Positions 1 to 10,444 of a DNA stretch of 64,000 nucleotides are shown here, piece by piece. How positions within the stretch are numbered: the first letter of the stretch is position 1; each line of letters starts with the position of its first letter. A program made the position numbers and the translations under genes. Source of the stretch: Larix kaempferi (taxonomy: Eukaryota > Streptophyta > Pinopsida > Pinales > Pinaceae); assembly GCA_027924585.1 (NCBI GenBank), contig BSBM01000150.1, positions 16,406,501 through 16,470,500 on the forward strand. The letters are read 5' to 3'. A model generated the notes under the pieces. That model was not told the DNA's origin and ran no database searches. It was given only the letters and a program-made list of their open reading frames with translations.

Positions 1-1180
1 ATTTAGAAGACAGTGGGTCATAAGCAGGATTAGTATATTCAATTTCATGAGGGCCATTGTTAGGAAGATTTAATGAAGGAAAATCGAATTCAGGGAAATC
101 GTTGTGAGGAGAATCATGCTTGAGCACAAAAGAGGGTTCTGAGGAGATCTTCTTCTTTTTCTTAAAGGGTTTCGAGTCTGACTCAGGGGATTCTTCCAAA
201 TTGATTAATGCCAATGCGAGTGCAACACTAGAGGTTTTAAGACTCATAATCCTTGTGACACGACGAGCTGAGGGTTGAGCAATGACAGGGTTTTCAGGTA
301 AATTTCGTTGCTTCTTTACATTCTGTAAGACTGAGGCAAGAAGATTAATCAGAGGCGGTTTTGGATCTTGGGTAGGAACGGGTTCTAATTCACAACCTTC
401 ATCTTGAAGAGAAACTTGAATGCATGGAGAAGGAGGGATTTTAGGTGAAGGGAGACCCTGAACTCTGTTCACAAAATTAGCCCAGGTATCCTTACGAATA
501 CGCAATTTATCCTCAATGAGAATTTTGATGAAACCATGATGGTAGAGGCTGTTATAAGGATTCCCAGAATGCTTTTGAACCCGTCTTGACATCTTAGCTA
601 AAATTTTGCACAAGAAATATGGGAAATTCATTTCCAATTCGGCTTCAAAATGCAAGAGCAGGCGGACATGGTAATTTAGAGTGGTTACATACCTCCCTTC
701 GTAGGTTAAGTATTTCTGCAACACATAAAGCACATTGCACCATTCATCCTTCATCCAGTCATGAGGGAATCCCTTTTTCCAACTTGCAAACTGATGCTCC
801 TCCTTTAAAAATCTGGTACATACTGCACATTCTATGGGTCTATTTTTAAACCATCGTTCCCCTCGACAAGGTAAGCCAGAGGAATGAGAAATTGTTTTCT
901 CAGACACCGCCATGATAAAATTGCCAATGTGCACTACTTTCCCATCAAATCCTTGTGCGAAATATAGTGTGATTTCATCATCATACCCTTGAAATTTTTG
1001 AAAGAAATGGTACCAATCTGTGCCTTCAAACTTCTCTTTACATGCATTGAACTCAGGAATGCCTTCTAACACCGAAATAGAGATCGGCTCATGATGTTCA
1101 ACCCCATTTATTCCCATAATTTGCTTGACACTATGCTCAGAATGGAAATTGGATAGAGGACAGAGGATGAAAATAGGCAT
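1..1180 (-). CDS. Unrecognised ORF, partial (continues past the left edge)
   Basis: An open frame of 393 codons starts at an ATG (1180-1178, protein begins MPIFILCPLSNF) and is still open at base 1. An in-frame TGA lies about 45 bases upstream and no ATG lies between, so this is the first possible start. Residues 1 to about 240 look like a folded domain rich in aromatic residues. After that comes a Pro/Ser-rich linker, a lysine cluster (KPFKKKKK) resembling a nuclear localisation signal, and an acidic tail region. I do not recognise the family. Removing the nested insertions places the frame about 2.5 kb downstream of the primer-binding site of the minus-strand retrotransposon R, so it may be the first ORF of that element. 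That link is inferred from nesting, not from homology. Confidence 0.6.
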   Translation of the reverse strand, partial: MPIFILCPLSNFHSEHSVKQIMGINGVEHHEPISISVLEGIPEFNACKEKFEGTDWYHFFQKFQGYDDEITLYFAQGFDGKVVHIGNFIMAVSEKTISHSSGLPCRGERWFKNRPIECAVCTRFLKEEHQFASWKKGFPHDWMKDEWCNVLYVLQKYLTYEGRYVTTLNYHVRLLLHFEAELEMNFPYFLCKILAKMSRRVQKHSGNPYNSLYHHGFIKILIEDKLRIRKDTWANFVNRVQGLPSPKIPPSPCIQVSLQDEGCELEPVPTQDPKPPLINLLASVLQNVKKQRNLPENPVIAQPSARRVTRIMSLKTSSVALALALINLEESPESDSKPFKKKKKISSEPSFVLKHDSPHNDFPEFDFPSLNLPNNGPHEIEYTNPAYDPLSSK

Positions 1181-1430
1181 TGGGAGAATGGCGAAGATTA
1201 CTAGGTAGGCATGTGATAAATCTCAACAGATTTTCTTGAGGCTTCTAATGCTTTGAATCTAGTGGTAAGTGATAATCCCGAGTCATACTTCACTATCATT
1301 CAAATGCGTGGTGCGTAAAATTTTGTGAGGATGATGAACTTATTGTGCATGGAAACACAAAGAGGAAGTCGAATTATGAATGTATAGAAGATAAACATCA
1401 GCATACTCTTTTAAGGTGAATAAGATCTTC

Positions 1431-1458
1431 ATCTCTAGGCACTACGTGCCATAGAGAT
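1431..1458. repeat. Hairpin motif at the CACTA-1 insertion point
   Basis: Arms ATCTCTAGGCAC and GTGCCATAGAGAT pair around a three-base loop with one bulged base. The CACTA-1 element begins directly after it. A near-identical hairpin, in the opposite orientation, lies at about 55527-55554 inside the LTR of element R. Confidence 0.6.
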
Positions 1459-2000
1459 CACTACTACATATGGTATAATTTTCCACGAAAGTTCGTTGTA
1501 ATAGCCACGAATTTTCATCCCTGTTGCAACGATTGGTGTTTCTTTTTTTTGTGGAAAGTGATTCGTGGATATAGGGACTGACATTCCACGTCGTGGAAAT
1601 AGAAATGCTTATTTGATGCCATGTGTCAACAAAACAACTTTTCTCATATCTGTGGAAAATACATCCTGCCACAAAATTGCGTCTCTATATCGACGCACAA
1701 CTCCTATAAATTTCCACACTGGCGCTGAATCTTCCACGAAACTTTGTCGCAGTATCCACGCATCCATTCATGATCTTTCGTGGCAGATTTAGCACCTGCG
1801 TCGATGATTCTTTTATAGTCCCACGAAACATCATCTCAGTATCCACGCATGGATTCCCAAACTTTTGTGGTAGGTTCAGCACCTGCGTGGAAGATATTTT
1901 ATAGTTCCACGAAGCATCGTCGCAGTATCCACGTAAGGATTCACAAAATTTCGTGGCAAGTTCAGCAATTGCGTGGAAACATTCTCTATAGCCTACATTG
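1459..2000. repeat. Subterminal repeats of CACTA-1 (left end)
   Basis: The motif CCACGAA or its complement TTCGTGG recurs many times. From about 1725 to 1985 it sits in a tandem array of roughly three copies with a period of 86-87 bases; the phrase AGTATCCACG occurs at 1751, 1838 and 1924. In known CACTA elements such subterminal motifs bind the TnpA-type protein; the same role is inferred here. Confidence 0.8.
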
Positions 2001-2099
2001 TTGTTCGTCGATATAGAGACAATACCTGGAAGTGTTAAAAAAATGAATGCGATGATACAGTCATAGATTTGCTTCAGATAGACTAAAAGCACTTCTCAT

Positions 2100-5000
2100 G
2101 AACTAGCTCTTACATCTACAATCAAATCCTTATCAATGATTCTTTTCAGATCTGCAAACAAGTCTGCTTAATGATGGTTTCCAATTCTATCAAACTTCAT
2201 CAAACAAATAATCTTGCATTGTATTCCTTAAAGTAGTTACCAAGTCTTTATGATAAACAGTAACACAAATAATATTTGTTCAAGTAGTTTTCATACTTAT
2301 CCCTTTTCAACAATCAATTCTTCAACTTCAAGTTTTGTCTTTTAATGGCACAAATATTCAAACTCAAACTCAATTTGCTCACAAAGAATAGGCTCGGTCT
2401 TCAAGTTATAATTGATGTTCTCCCATAACACTATTCAAAATCAACTTCAATTTGGTCACAAAGAATATGCTCAGTCTTCAAGTGATAACACAAGTCCTTC
2501 AAATATGCTATCAATATGTTTCAAGGCTTTGCAAACTGTTCTTCTTCAAGCTCATATTTCACATCCTTGTGTCCTTTGAAAAATCACAAGGCTTAAACAA
2601 CATTTTGCAATATATGAGCTCGATCTTACAAAGAATTATACCTTAGTTCTATTCACTTCTTAAGAATGTCTATATGCTTATGTAATGGTATATATTTAGA
2701 TGCTTAATAAAACTTTCTCAGAGTCATTTATCATCAAACATTTCATGAGCTTGTAAACAACAAACACAGTCCTAGATAGATATCTCAAGAACTTGAACTA
2801 AATGTATAAACATGAAGAATTGTAAGCCCCAGTCTTAAGCACATGTGGATAGAAGTTGAATCGTAAGCCCCAGTATCTTGCATTAAAGAAATGACATGAT
2901 AAATTTTTCCTTTAAACCCCTACAAGGAAATAATATCACAATTCTACTTGTCATGAATACCAATAGTTGAAAATATTTCTAAATAACCTTTGAAGTCAAT
3001 TGATATAATCAATCTTACCTCTACCAAAGCCCTTGTTTACCAAGTCTCCTAGAAGCACACTAAGCATGTAGCAACAAACAATTATTTAAGTTACAACAAA
3101 GGAATCCAACCAAAATAAATTCTAACTTGTGCAGATATCTAAAAGGTGGGAAGCAACGCACCAAAAAGAATGCACAGAGAAGGCATGTGCAGGTTGAATG
3201 TAGAACCCCAAAACTACATCACGCCACAAGATAACAAACTAGCAAAATACTTGAGCTAGGGCACAATAGAAGAGCCCAACTTAGCTTCCATATTAGAGGC
3301 CACCTGATCCAATGAATGCACCAACCCAACAAAAAACAAAACAAATAAAGATCCCAATTGCAAATTTTGATGAGCTGCATAAATTTTCACTTTCAAGTGC
3401 ACTTTATGTAATAGGATTTGCCAAAAATACCATAGAACTATATAGGCACTACATGCAAACAATGCAATTACCATGCACTCAAATGGGAAGATGTATTCAC
3501 TTAGGACCAAACAACTTTAAACAAAGACAAATTACACAATTTTACATGTAGCACAACCATGTTTACATCTCGCATGCAAATATTTATGACTCCATACAAC
3601 ACTTCATGGAGATGGGATTTGTTCCATAATCTATTGTCGTCTTCTTATGTGACACATGAAACTTCTCTGCACTTGCTGTTACCTAGAATTTCTTTTGATT
3701 TCATGCCACCTTCTATATATTTTCTAGCTGCATATGCAATCACACACAAATCAACATCATCACGTGTTTTCCCACAATGTCTATATCTCATTCTACGATA
3801 AGTTCTGGATGAAATCTCTCCACTATAATGGTTTAGTCTCAATCAAGGACTCCCAATTTCATTGAATTTCATGTATGAAGGCCAAGGCATGATACAATTA
3901 GAGGAAGCCTTCTATCTTCAAATGGACCATCTTCCCTCAATTGGAAGCAAAGATCTGGTTCATTACCAGTGGGCACATTACTTGTAGCCCCCCTCAGGGG
4001 ACTCATTGCTAGAAGATTCCCTAAATGGAGATGATCCTAATTTCTTGTCAATGGAAAATACCAGGTAATCAATTGGGTGTTGAGCGAGGAAGAATGGATA
4101 TCACTGTCACAAGTGAGACGTTATCAAATTCTTGAGTTTTCCCAAATTTTCTATGTTTTTCAACTCACCAATTTTTTTGATATTTTAAGGTCTGAATTTA
4201 TACTTGATGAGTTTTGTTGGTTTTCTCTCAATTTTTCTGATTTTCCAAGTTGATGACCCATGCCAACTTTTTTCCAGTTTTTTGTTTTGCAACACTAATA
4301 TTATCGATTGGTTTCGAAGTCCTTTTGTTAATTAGTATAAGCTACTTCACAAAAAGGGGTGTGCACCTCTCTTCTTGAGCAACTAGGGTTTCATGTGGTG
4401 ATTTTTGGTGTGTGAAGGCTTCTATACTATCTTATGAGGCTTGTCTAAAGGAAGGTGCCAAAGTTGGAGTGTGCCACATTCCAACTTTGGGTTTCCCAAT
4501 CGCCATCAAATCTCCAACTTTCAGTAACCACCATAATTTATGTAGCTTGCAATTTGTAAAAGACCACAATGCCTAGATTGTCCATAAAAGACCACAATGA
4601 CCAGATTGTCCATAAAAGACCACAATTTGATATTAAATAAGTAGTGAATACTCAACTGTGTAGAATAAGTCCTGTAGGTGACTATTAATTTTGTCTCCTT
4701 CAAACTCCAAATGTACAACCAGTAAGTTCTTAACACAGGGTCTTTGGTAAATTCAAAACTACCATATCAATAGATTATAATGAGTTACACTGACCAACAA
4801 ACTATAACGATAAACCAATATTCAGTAACTTGTAATAAATTAAACATATATATCATATAACAAAAAGAGAGATTTAGTTGAAGATACCAACCTCGGTGTG
4901 AAACCATTCTTGAAAATATACTCAGAAGTATTACTTTCATAAAAGACTGCATGTGCCTCGGAGAGGCCAGTCATCTCTAGGAACCAACTGACCCTTCAAG

Positions 5001-6482
5001 AGGGTTTGTACAAACCAGAGAGAGAGAAATGACTAGAGTTGATTAGGTCAATGAAGTCAACATAAAAAAGTTACAAAAATTATAAACTTCAACCAAGTCT
5101 TAGCAGAAGAGAAGTGATTATCACCACACCACCACTAATCGCAGGTGATCAAAGTCAACTTCACTATAAGACCAAAAATTCAACAAGGTGGTACATAAAA
5201 AATGAAGGAGGGTAAATGACCGCATTAACCACAAGTCAAAGACATGGTACCACAAGTCCAATAATATCTCAATCAAGGTGGGGAAGGTACATTAAACCAA
5301 AAATGAGATCTGAAGTGTCGGTACAAATATAAACAATGGTCATAAAAAAAAGAAAATATAAAAGATGGTCATAACATAGGTGTGGGTAGTAGAAGACCCA
5401 TGACCCTTAGAACCAAGGGTAAGCTGATCCAAATGTGGCCAAACAACCATAGTACTCTATAAGAGCAAAAATTCAACAAGGTGGTTTTAAAAAAGTTACT
5501 GAAGGAGGTTAAATGACCCCATTAAACACCAGTGAAAGATAAAGTACCACAAGACCAATCATAGCTCAATCAAGGTGGGGAAGGTACAACCAGTCATCTC
5601 TCTCTCAAATGTACAGCCATTCTATATAACCTGAAAGTTCATCATCACAGTATGAGGAAGGGTCATGGGATGCCAAATAAAAATATCCCTCATTTCTCTC
5701 TATGCAATCCTAAAAGCATCACATAACAGATAAGTACCTTGTACTATAGAAAATAAAAGCCACATGTGTTAACATAATTTAGATCTCTATCAACTTAAGG
5801 ACTCCTCTATGGTCCTTGTGCTGAAGTTGGTCCTCGAGATGTAATGGGTAGTAATCTTATAACATAATTTTCATCTCTTTCAGTAAAAGTTGATAAAATA
5901 AACATATTGATCATATAACAGTAAGAGAGGTATAGTTGAAGATCTCCACATTAACATTTAACCAAAAATCAGATTTGAAGTGTGGTACTATTTCTGAATA
6001 GTGCTAAAGCAATAGTAAAATATTTTACAACATAAATTTGATCTCTATCAACTTCAGAACTCCTCTGTGGTCCCTGTGTTGAAGTTGGTCCTCGAGATGT
6101 ATTGGGCAGTAATCAAATTATAAAGAGTGATGATCATCGAAGTCATGATGAACATATCTAATATATCTAATATAAAGAGAATCAATTTTTCAGACTAATT
6201 TATCTACATGCAGCACATACAAGAGTGATGATGTTTTAGAAAACACAGAATTTGAATATTAAAATACAAAATAATTATAAACAAGCATACAATGAATTGT
6301 GATGACATTTAAATTTAAATTTCAAATTCTACGAAAATAAAAGATATAAATGGGAAAATTGCTAAGAGCATCACATAAAAGATAAGTACCTTGTAACTAA
6401 ACCAGATAAAAGTTATCTATGTTACATACTAACAATGTTTCATACTAACAACATCTATATCCATCAAAATACAAGTCATGAA
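2100..6482. other. CACTA-1 non-coding interior with internal direct repeats
   Basis: No coding sequence recognised. About 150 bases at 5165-5320 are repeated at 5465-5610 (both contain CAATCAAGGTGGGGAAGGTAC). A segment near 5781-5880 is repeated near 6038-6120 (both contain GAAGTTGGTCCTCGAGATGTA). Both are diverged direct duplications. Confidence 0.6.
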
Positions 6483-8771
6483 CTACTTTTTCATTGATTT
6501 CTGTTTTTTTGCATTGAAATAACTTGCGAGTACGGTATCACAATCATTAATTGGCGCAGTATTTACTGCGATATCTCCTATTATTGTTTGTGTTTCCATG
6601 CCCTCATTTGTGCCACTTCTTGTATGTCGTTGAGCAGGGCGTGGAGGCAGTTCTGTAGGGGTGTGAACTGCAACAACGAAAATGCGGTGCATATATATAT
6701 GACGTTGAATTATTATTGAAATAAATATTTCATTATTTTGATTAAAATTACAATATTTCTCTTTACCAGTCTCTGTAGATGTGACAACTAGGGTGTTAAT
6801 TGAAAGTATAGTTGCTTCCCCTTGCACTTCATGCTCCTGAGCTGCAGGGTCTTCCACTGAAAGAAGAAAATTTATAAGTTTAGGTCAGGAAATATATACA
6901 TCTAATACCAGTATAGTTTTCTATTTCCAAATCATACATATCGGAATGGACACTATGCTCCACACTATCATGGGAAATGTTCACCCCAACATCAACTTGT
7001 ACTTGCTGAGTAGCGCTAGATTCACTGCTGCGGTTGCATTGTTGCTTAAAAACAAACATAAATTTTTAGTTATGGGTGATATAATCAGAAGTATTGAATA
7101 GACTTTAATAGTATACTACAATTGGTGATATACCTGCATTTGCGTCATTGGGGAGATTGGAGTCTGCCCCAAGCTTTTCCGATGTTCAACCACACTTTTA
7201 AAACCAAGCTTTAGGTCTTTGTCGGTGGCAGCAGCTTGGAACGTATTTCCCTTCAATGCATGATAACACATTTTAAAATTTCCAATATCAAAATCAGATA
7301 TTTGTTCGGTACTGTTAAATAAATATTCCTGACAACTAATCATTTAATACTTACAATTCTTGCTTTTAGTTTTCTATAGCCACCCTTTCCCAGTCTATGT
7401 TGCTCATGCTTTTCCATTCTAGCCTTGGTTTCTTTGGAGGTGTTAGGTAGCCTATATATGAAAATTTTCAAAAACCTTAGATATCAAAAATATTACTTAA
7501 AACAAAAAAGAAAAAAACAATTGAGCTTATTTCAGTAAAAAGGTGATATATGTTGTACCTTGCTTTACTAGGCCGTGGTTGTTTTCCTTGTATTTTTTGC
7601 AATTTCTCATTTGCATCATCTATCAGTGCCTTCCACTCTTTCTCAGGAACCATGGGAGGGCGCTCATGCCTGAGGTCAGCTTGCAATCTTTCCCTATATT
7701 GGGCCCTGGTATATTTCAAAGTCTCACTGGCTAACCTTGCAACAACTTTCCCGTTGAAAGTATTTCCGAACAAGTTGACCATGTGGTCAATAAACTCATC
7801 TCTCTTAGTGCTATCTTGGCTATTCCACCATGTGCGAATGGTGGGGCCAAACAGCTCCAAGGATTTGTCATTCAAATGCCTGTAGAAGACATTGTTTCCT
7901 GCAGAAACATGTAATCCATTAATTTATAATAATTTCAACGTATGTCTATTTTTCAATTTCATGATTAAAATTAAAAAAATAATGGATAAATACCAACAAT
8001 TTTTTGGATCTTGATATGAACACAAGATTCATCCACCAGAAAGGTGAGATCTAGTTTTCCAGTTCTTTTAACTCGTGCCGCACCAAGAAAATTTTCCTGG
8101 TTGTCTACAGTACATTCATCTCCAGAGTCATGTGGAGTCCTAGGCTCCGTCTCATCATGCTCTGGCATGGCATCATGCTCTCTCTCACCATGATCCAGCA
8201 TGGCATCATGCTCTCTCTCACCAGTGCCATCATCAATGGAATCAAGGCCAACTACAGGAGTGGCAAAAATCCTCATTGGTACATTGCTTTTTTTTGTTGA
8301 ATTGGACCATCACTGCTACCTATACCTGTCGCAGCAGGTTCTGTAGTCATGGGTTTTAAAAAATCCTACAAACAATAAACTTTACTTTATCAGATCACTT
8401 GGAATGATAAAAAACATAATATCAGATATGAAATCACAACATAGCTTAAAAACAATTGTGAATATGGCACTTACCCCATAAGAATTTATAACCCCTTGCA
8501 GCTCTAGAATCTTTGCCTTGTTCTCCTATGACAAGGGCCTTTGGCGAGCCAAGGCAAGCATTTCACAATTTTCCTTTTTCAAGGCTACTCTAAAAGTGTG
8601 CATTGGTTCAATGGAATAGAAAATCTCTTCCTCAAACCCCTCATCACCCAGAGCTGGTACACGTGACTAAATTCATCAAACAATAAATTTAATTATGCAA
8701 TATAATTTTAACATCATTCAAATATTGATATTGTAATGAAGATTAAGTTACTATTATGCACTAACATTTAC

Positions 8772-9391
8772 CTGACTCGGTGTTATGACCGGTGAGTGTC
8801 CACAAGGAACTGTCGCCGTGGAAGCAGCAGGTGCCTTTCCACGGTCCTAAATGAACCAGTAATCCGTCATAATGTCAGAAAGATGATCCAATAATCCATC
8901 ATAAGCTCAGAAAAATGTGAATGTACTAAATCGGAACGTTTACTTATTTTACTAAACAATTACCTGACGTGCCACAAAGTGTGACCTTCCACGATCACCC
9001 TCGACCATGGAAGCAGTAGGTGCCTTTCCAATGACGCCACACTGACACAATAAATCAATAAATAAACGTTTACCTCAGACTAAATAATTGTAACATAAAG
9101 AAAAATGAGATATTGCATTAATATTAATTTTTACCTTAGAAGTAGAAGATACATGTTCTGCTCCATGACCATGAGCAGACTCCTGCCACAGTTTAATAAG
9201 CATGCTTTCATATGGAAATATTAACAATAAGCACGGAAAAAGCGAATGCTAACAATGAAAATTGGAACATCTTGTTATTGTAGTCATATTTATTTACTAT
9301 ATTTAACATTTACCTGACGAGGCGTAGATGCTGACCTTCCATGGTCACCCTGGACCGTGGAAGAGGCATGTGCTTTTCCACTTCCGCCATC
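8772..9391 (-). repeat. Array of phase-0 mini-exons encoding a repeated peptide
   Basis: Three small exons, 9391-9314 (78 nt), 9041-8964 (78 nt) and 8846-8772 (75 nt), encode related 25-26-residue units with the core GKAPxASTVxGDxGRS and end in CAG|GTAA. A fourth, 9182-9135 (48 nt), is unrelated in sequence but also in phase 0. The end of the SET exon (STVQGNRGPSENMPHE) is a further copy. The pattern points to serial exon duplication. Confidence 0.75.
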
Positions 9392-9595
9392 CTAAAAAAA
9401 AAATTCAGTAGTCAATAATTGCATCAAAAATAAAAATGAGATATTCATAGCAATGTAATTACCATGTAATCACATGGACATATTCATAATAAGCATGAAT
9501 AAAGTGAATGGCAACAGTGAAAATCAAATGTTAACAGAAGAAAACCAAACATTTAGTTGTTGTAGTCATGTTTGGTTACTACTTTTAGCATTTAT

Positions 9596-10444
9596 CTCAT
9601 GAGGCATATTTTCTGACGGTCCACGGTTCCCCTGGACTGTGGAAGCCACATCTATTCTATTTAAGTTGTAATCGATCAACAACTCTTCACCTGCAAGTGC
9701 TGTTTTTATTGCACATACAAATATACGATGATGTTCGCGTGCCTCGAATTTGAAATTTGGTTTCTTATTTGTTGTCACTGGTCGTGTACTATTTATAAAG
9801 CCAGCAACGTTTCCGGATGCTTTTGGTCTCCCATCAATATACATAGTCACCCCTTTGTTTGTTTTTTTTTTTTCTGCTCTTTGAATATAATTCGCAGCAA
9901 CTCCGTATCTCCGCATACTTCGAGTATATTGGACCAAGATCAACCAGTTATTATATCTGTATAGTGGTCCTACATACTCCATCAATTTGGTTAGAGTGCC
10001 ATAGCGGACCGTTATTCCATCCATGGAAAATAGCCCCAATGCATGTAAGGATGAAGGAGCGATGCGATACATCCTCCCTTTGATGAGGAAATCTGTGTCC
10101 ACTTGAGGTAGCATATTATGTACCCATCGTTGCACTAGATGTTTAGACCTCAATGGAAAATCCATGTCTCCTATGCTCTTAGCATCATAATTACACAACC
10201 CACCGTTGGCAATAAAATATTTCATGCGTCTATGGAATCTTTTCCTTATCTTTTCAGATCTAGTTGATATAAAACCGGTAGATCTAGTACAACTCGTCTC
10301 ACTTTCAATCTCTTCGAGTATATCTTCATCATCACTTGAGGAAGATAGATCAGACAGATACCTATTTGGTGACACTCCATAAAAAAAGAATAAATAGGAC
10401 GGTCCTTTCTCTCTTCTTTGAAAGCACACATTTACTTCCCTCAA
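9596..10444 (-). CDS. SET-domain exon (histone-methyltransferase-like) inside CACTA-1
   Basis: This open frame has 283 codons up to the inferred donor; the raw ORF runs on to 9566. The frame opens at a TTG, not an ATG, and an in-frame TAA sits just upstream, so a splice acceptor is likely near its start. Residues 35-75 are acidic then basic. Residues about 130-262 match a SET fold: GLFSMDGITVRYG and EYVGPLY form the N-SET half; GNVAGFINSTR (211-221), IFVCAIKTALAGEELLIDYN and the final Tyr 259 form the C-SET half. Family knowledge: SET domains bind S-adenosylmethionine and methylate lysines. The usual NHSC of active enzymes reads NSTR here and no zinc-binding pre- or post-SET cysteines are visible, so activity is uncertain. 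The last 18 residues match the repeat encoded by the downstream mini-exons. Confidence 0.82.

Larger units (their letters stand above)
6483..10444 (-). pseudogene. SET-domain / TnpA-like (Transposase_24) gene of CACTA-1, 5' end not found
   Basis: Thirteen exons can be drawn with matching GT-AG junctions and phases. They are 10444-9596 (SET), 9391-9314, 9182-9135, 9041-8964, 8846-8772, 8666-8475, 8365-7994, 7898-7559, 7451-7355, 7250-7134, 7044-6909, 6856-6767 and 6667-6483 (stop). The SET exon shows HALGLF, EYVGPLY, GNVAGFINSTR and AGEELLIDYN. The 7898-7355 exons resemble the plant TnpA/Transposase_24 family (RHERPPMVPEKEW, then HRLGKGGYRKLKARI). A heptad-like stretch (8666-8475) and an acidic repeat (HDAM, 8365-7994) lie between. 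Damage in this copy: the SET exon donor reads G|ATAAATG where sister exons have G|GTAAATG; there is a TAG at 8526-8528 and a one-base deletion in an A run near 8290. No in-frame ATG opens the SET exon, so an upstream exon is missing. That SET and TnpA form one protein is inference from phase and shared repeats. Confidence 0.68.

Noticed and set aside
9596-10444. SET exon as an independent host gene into which a transposon inserted
   Set aside because: It lies within CACTA-1 ends, shares its terminal repeat peptide with downstream mini-exons and keeps phase with them, so element cargo is the better reading.
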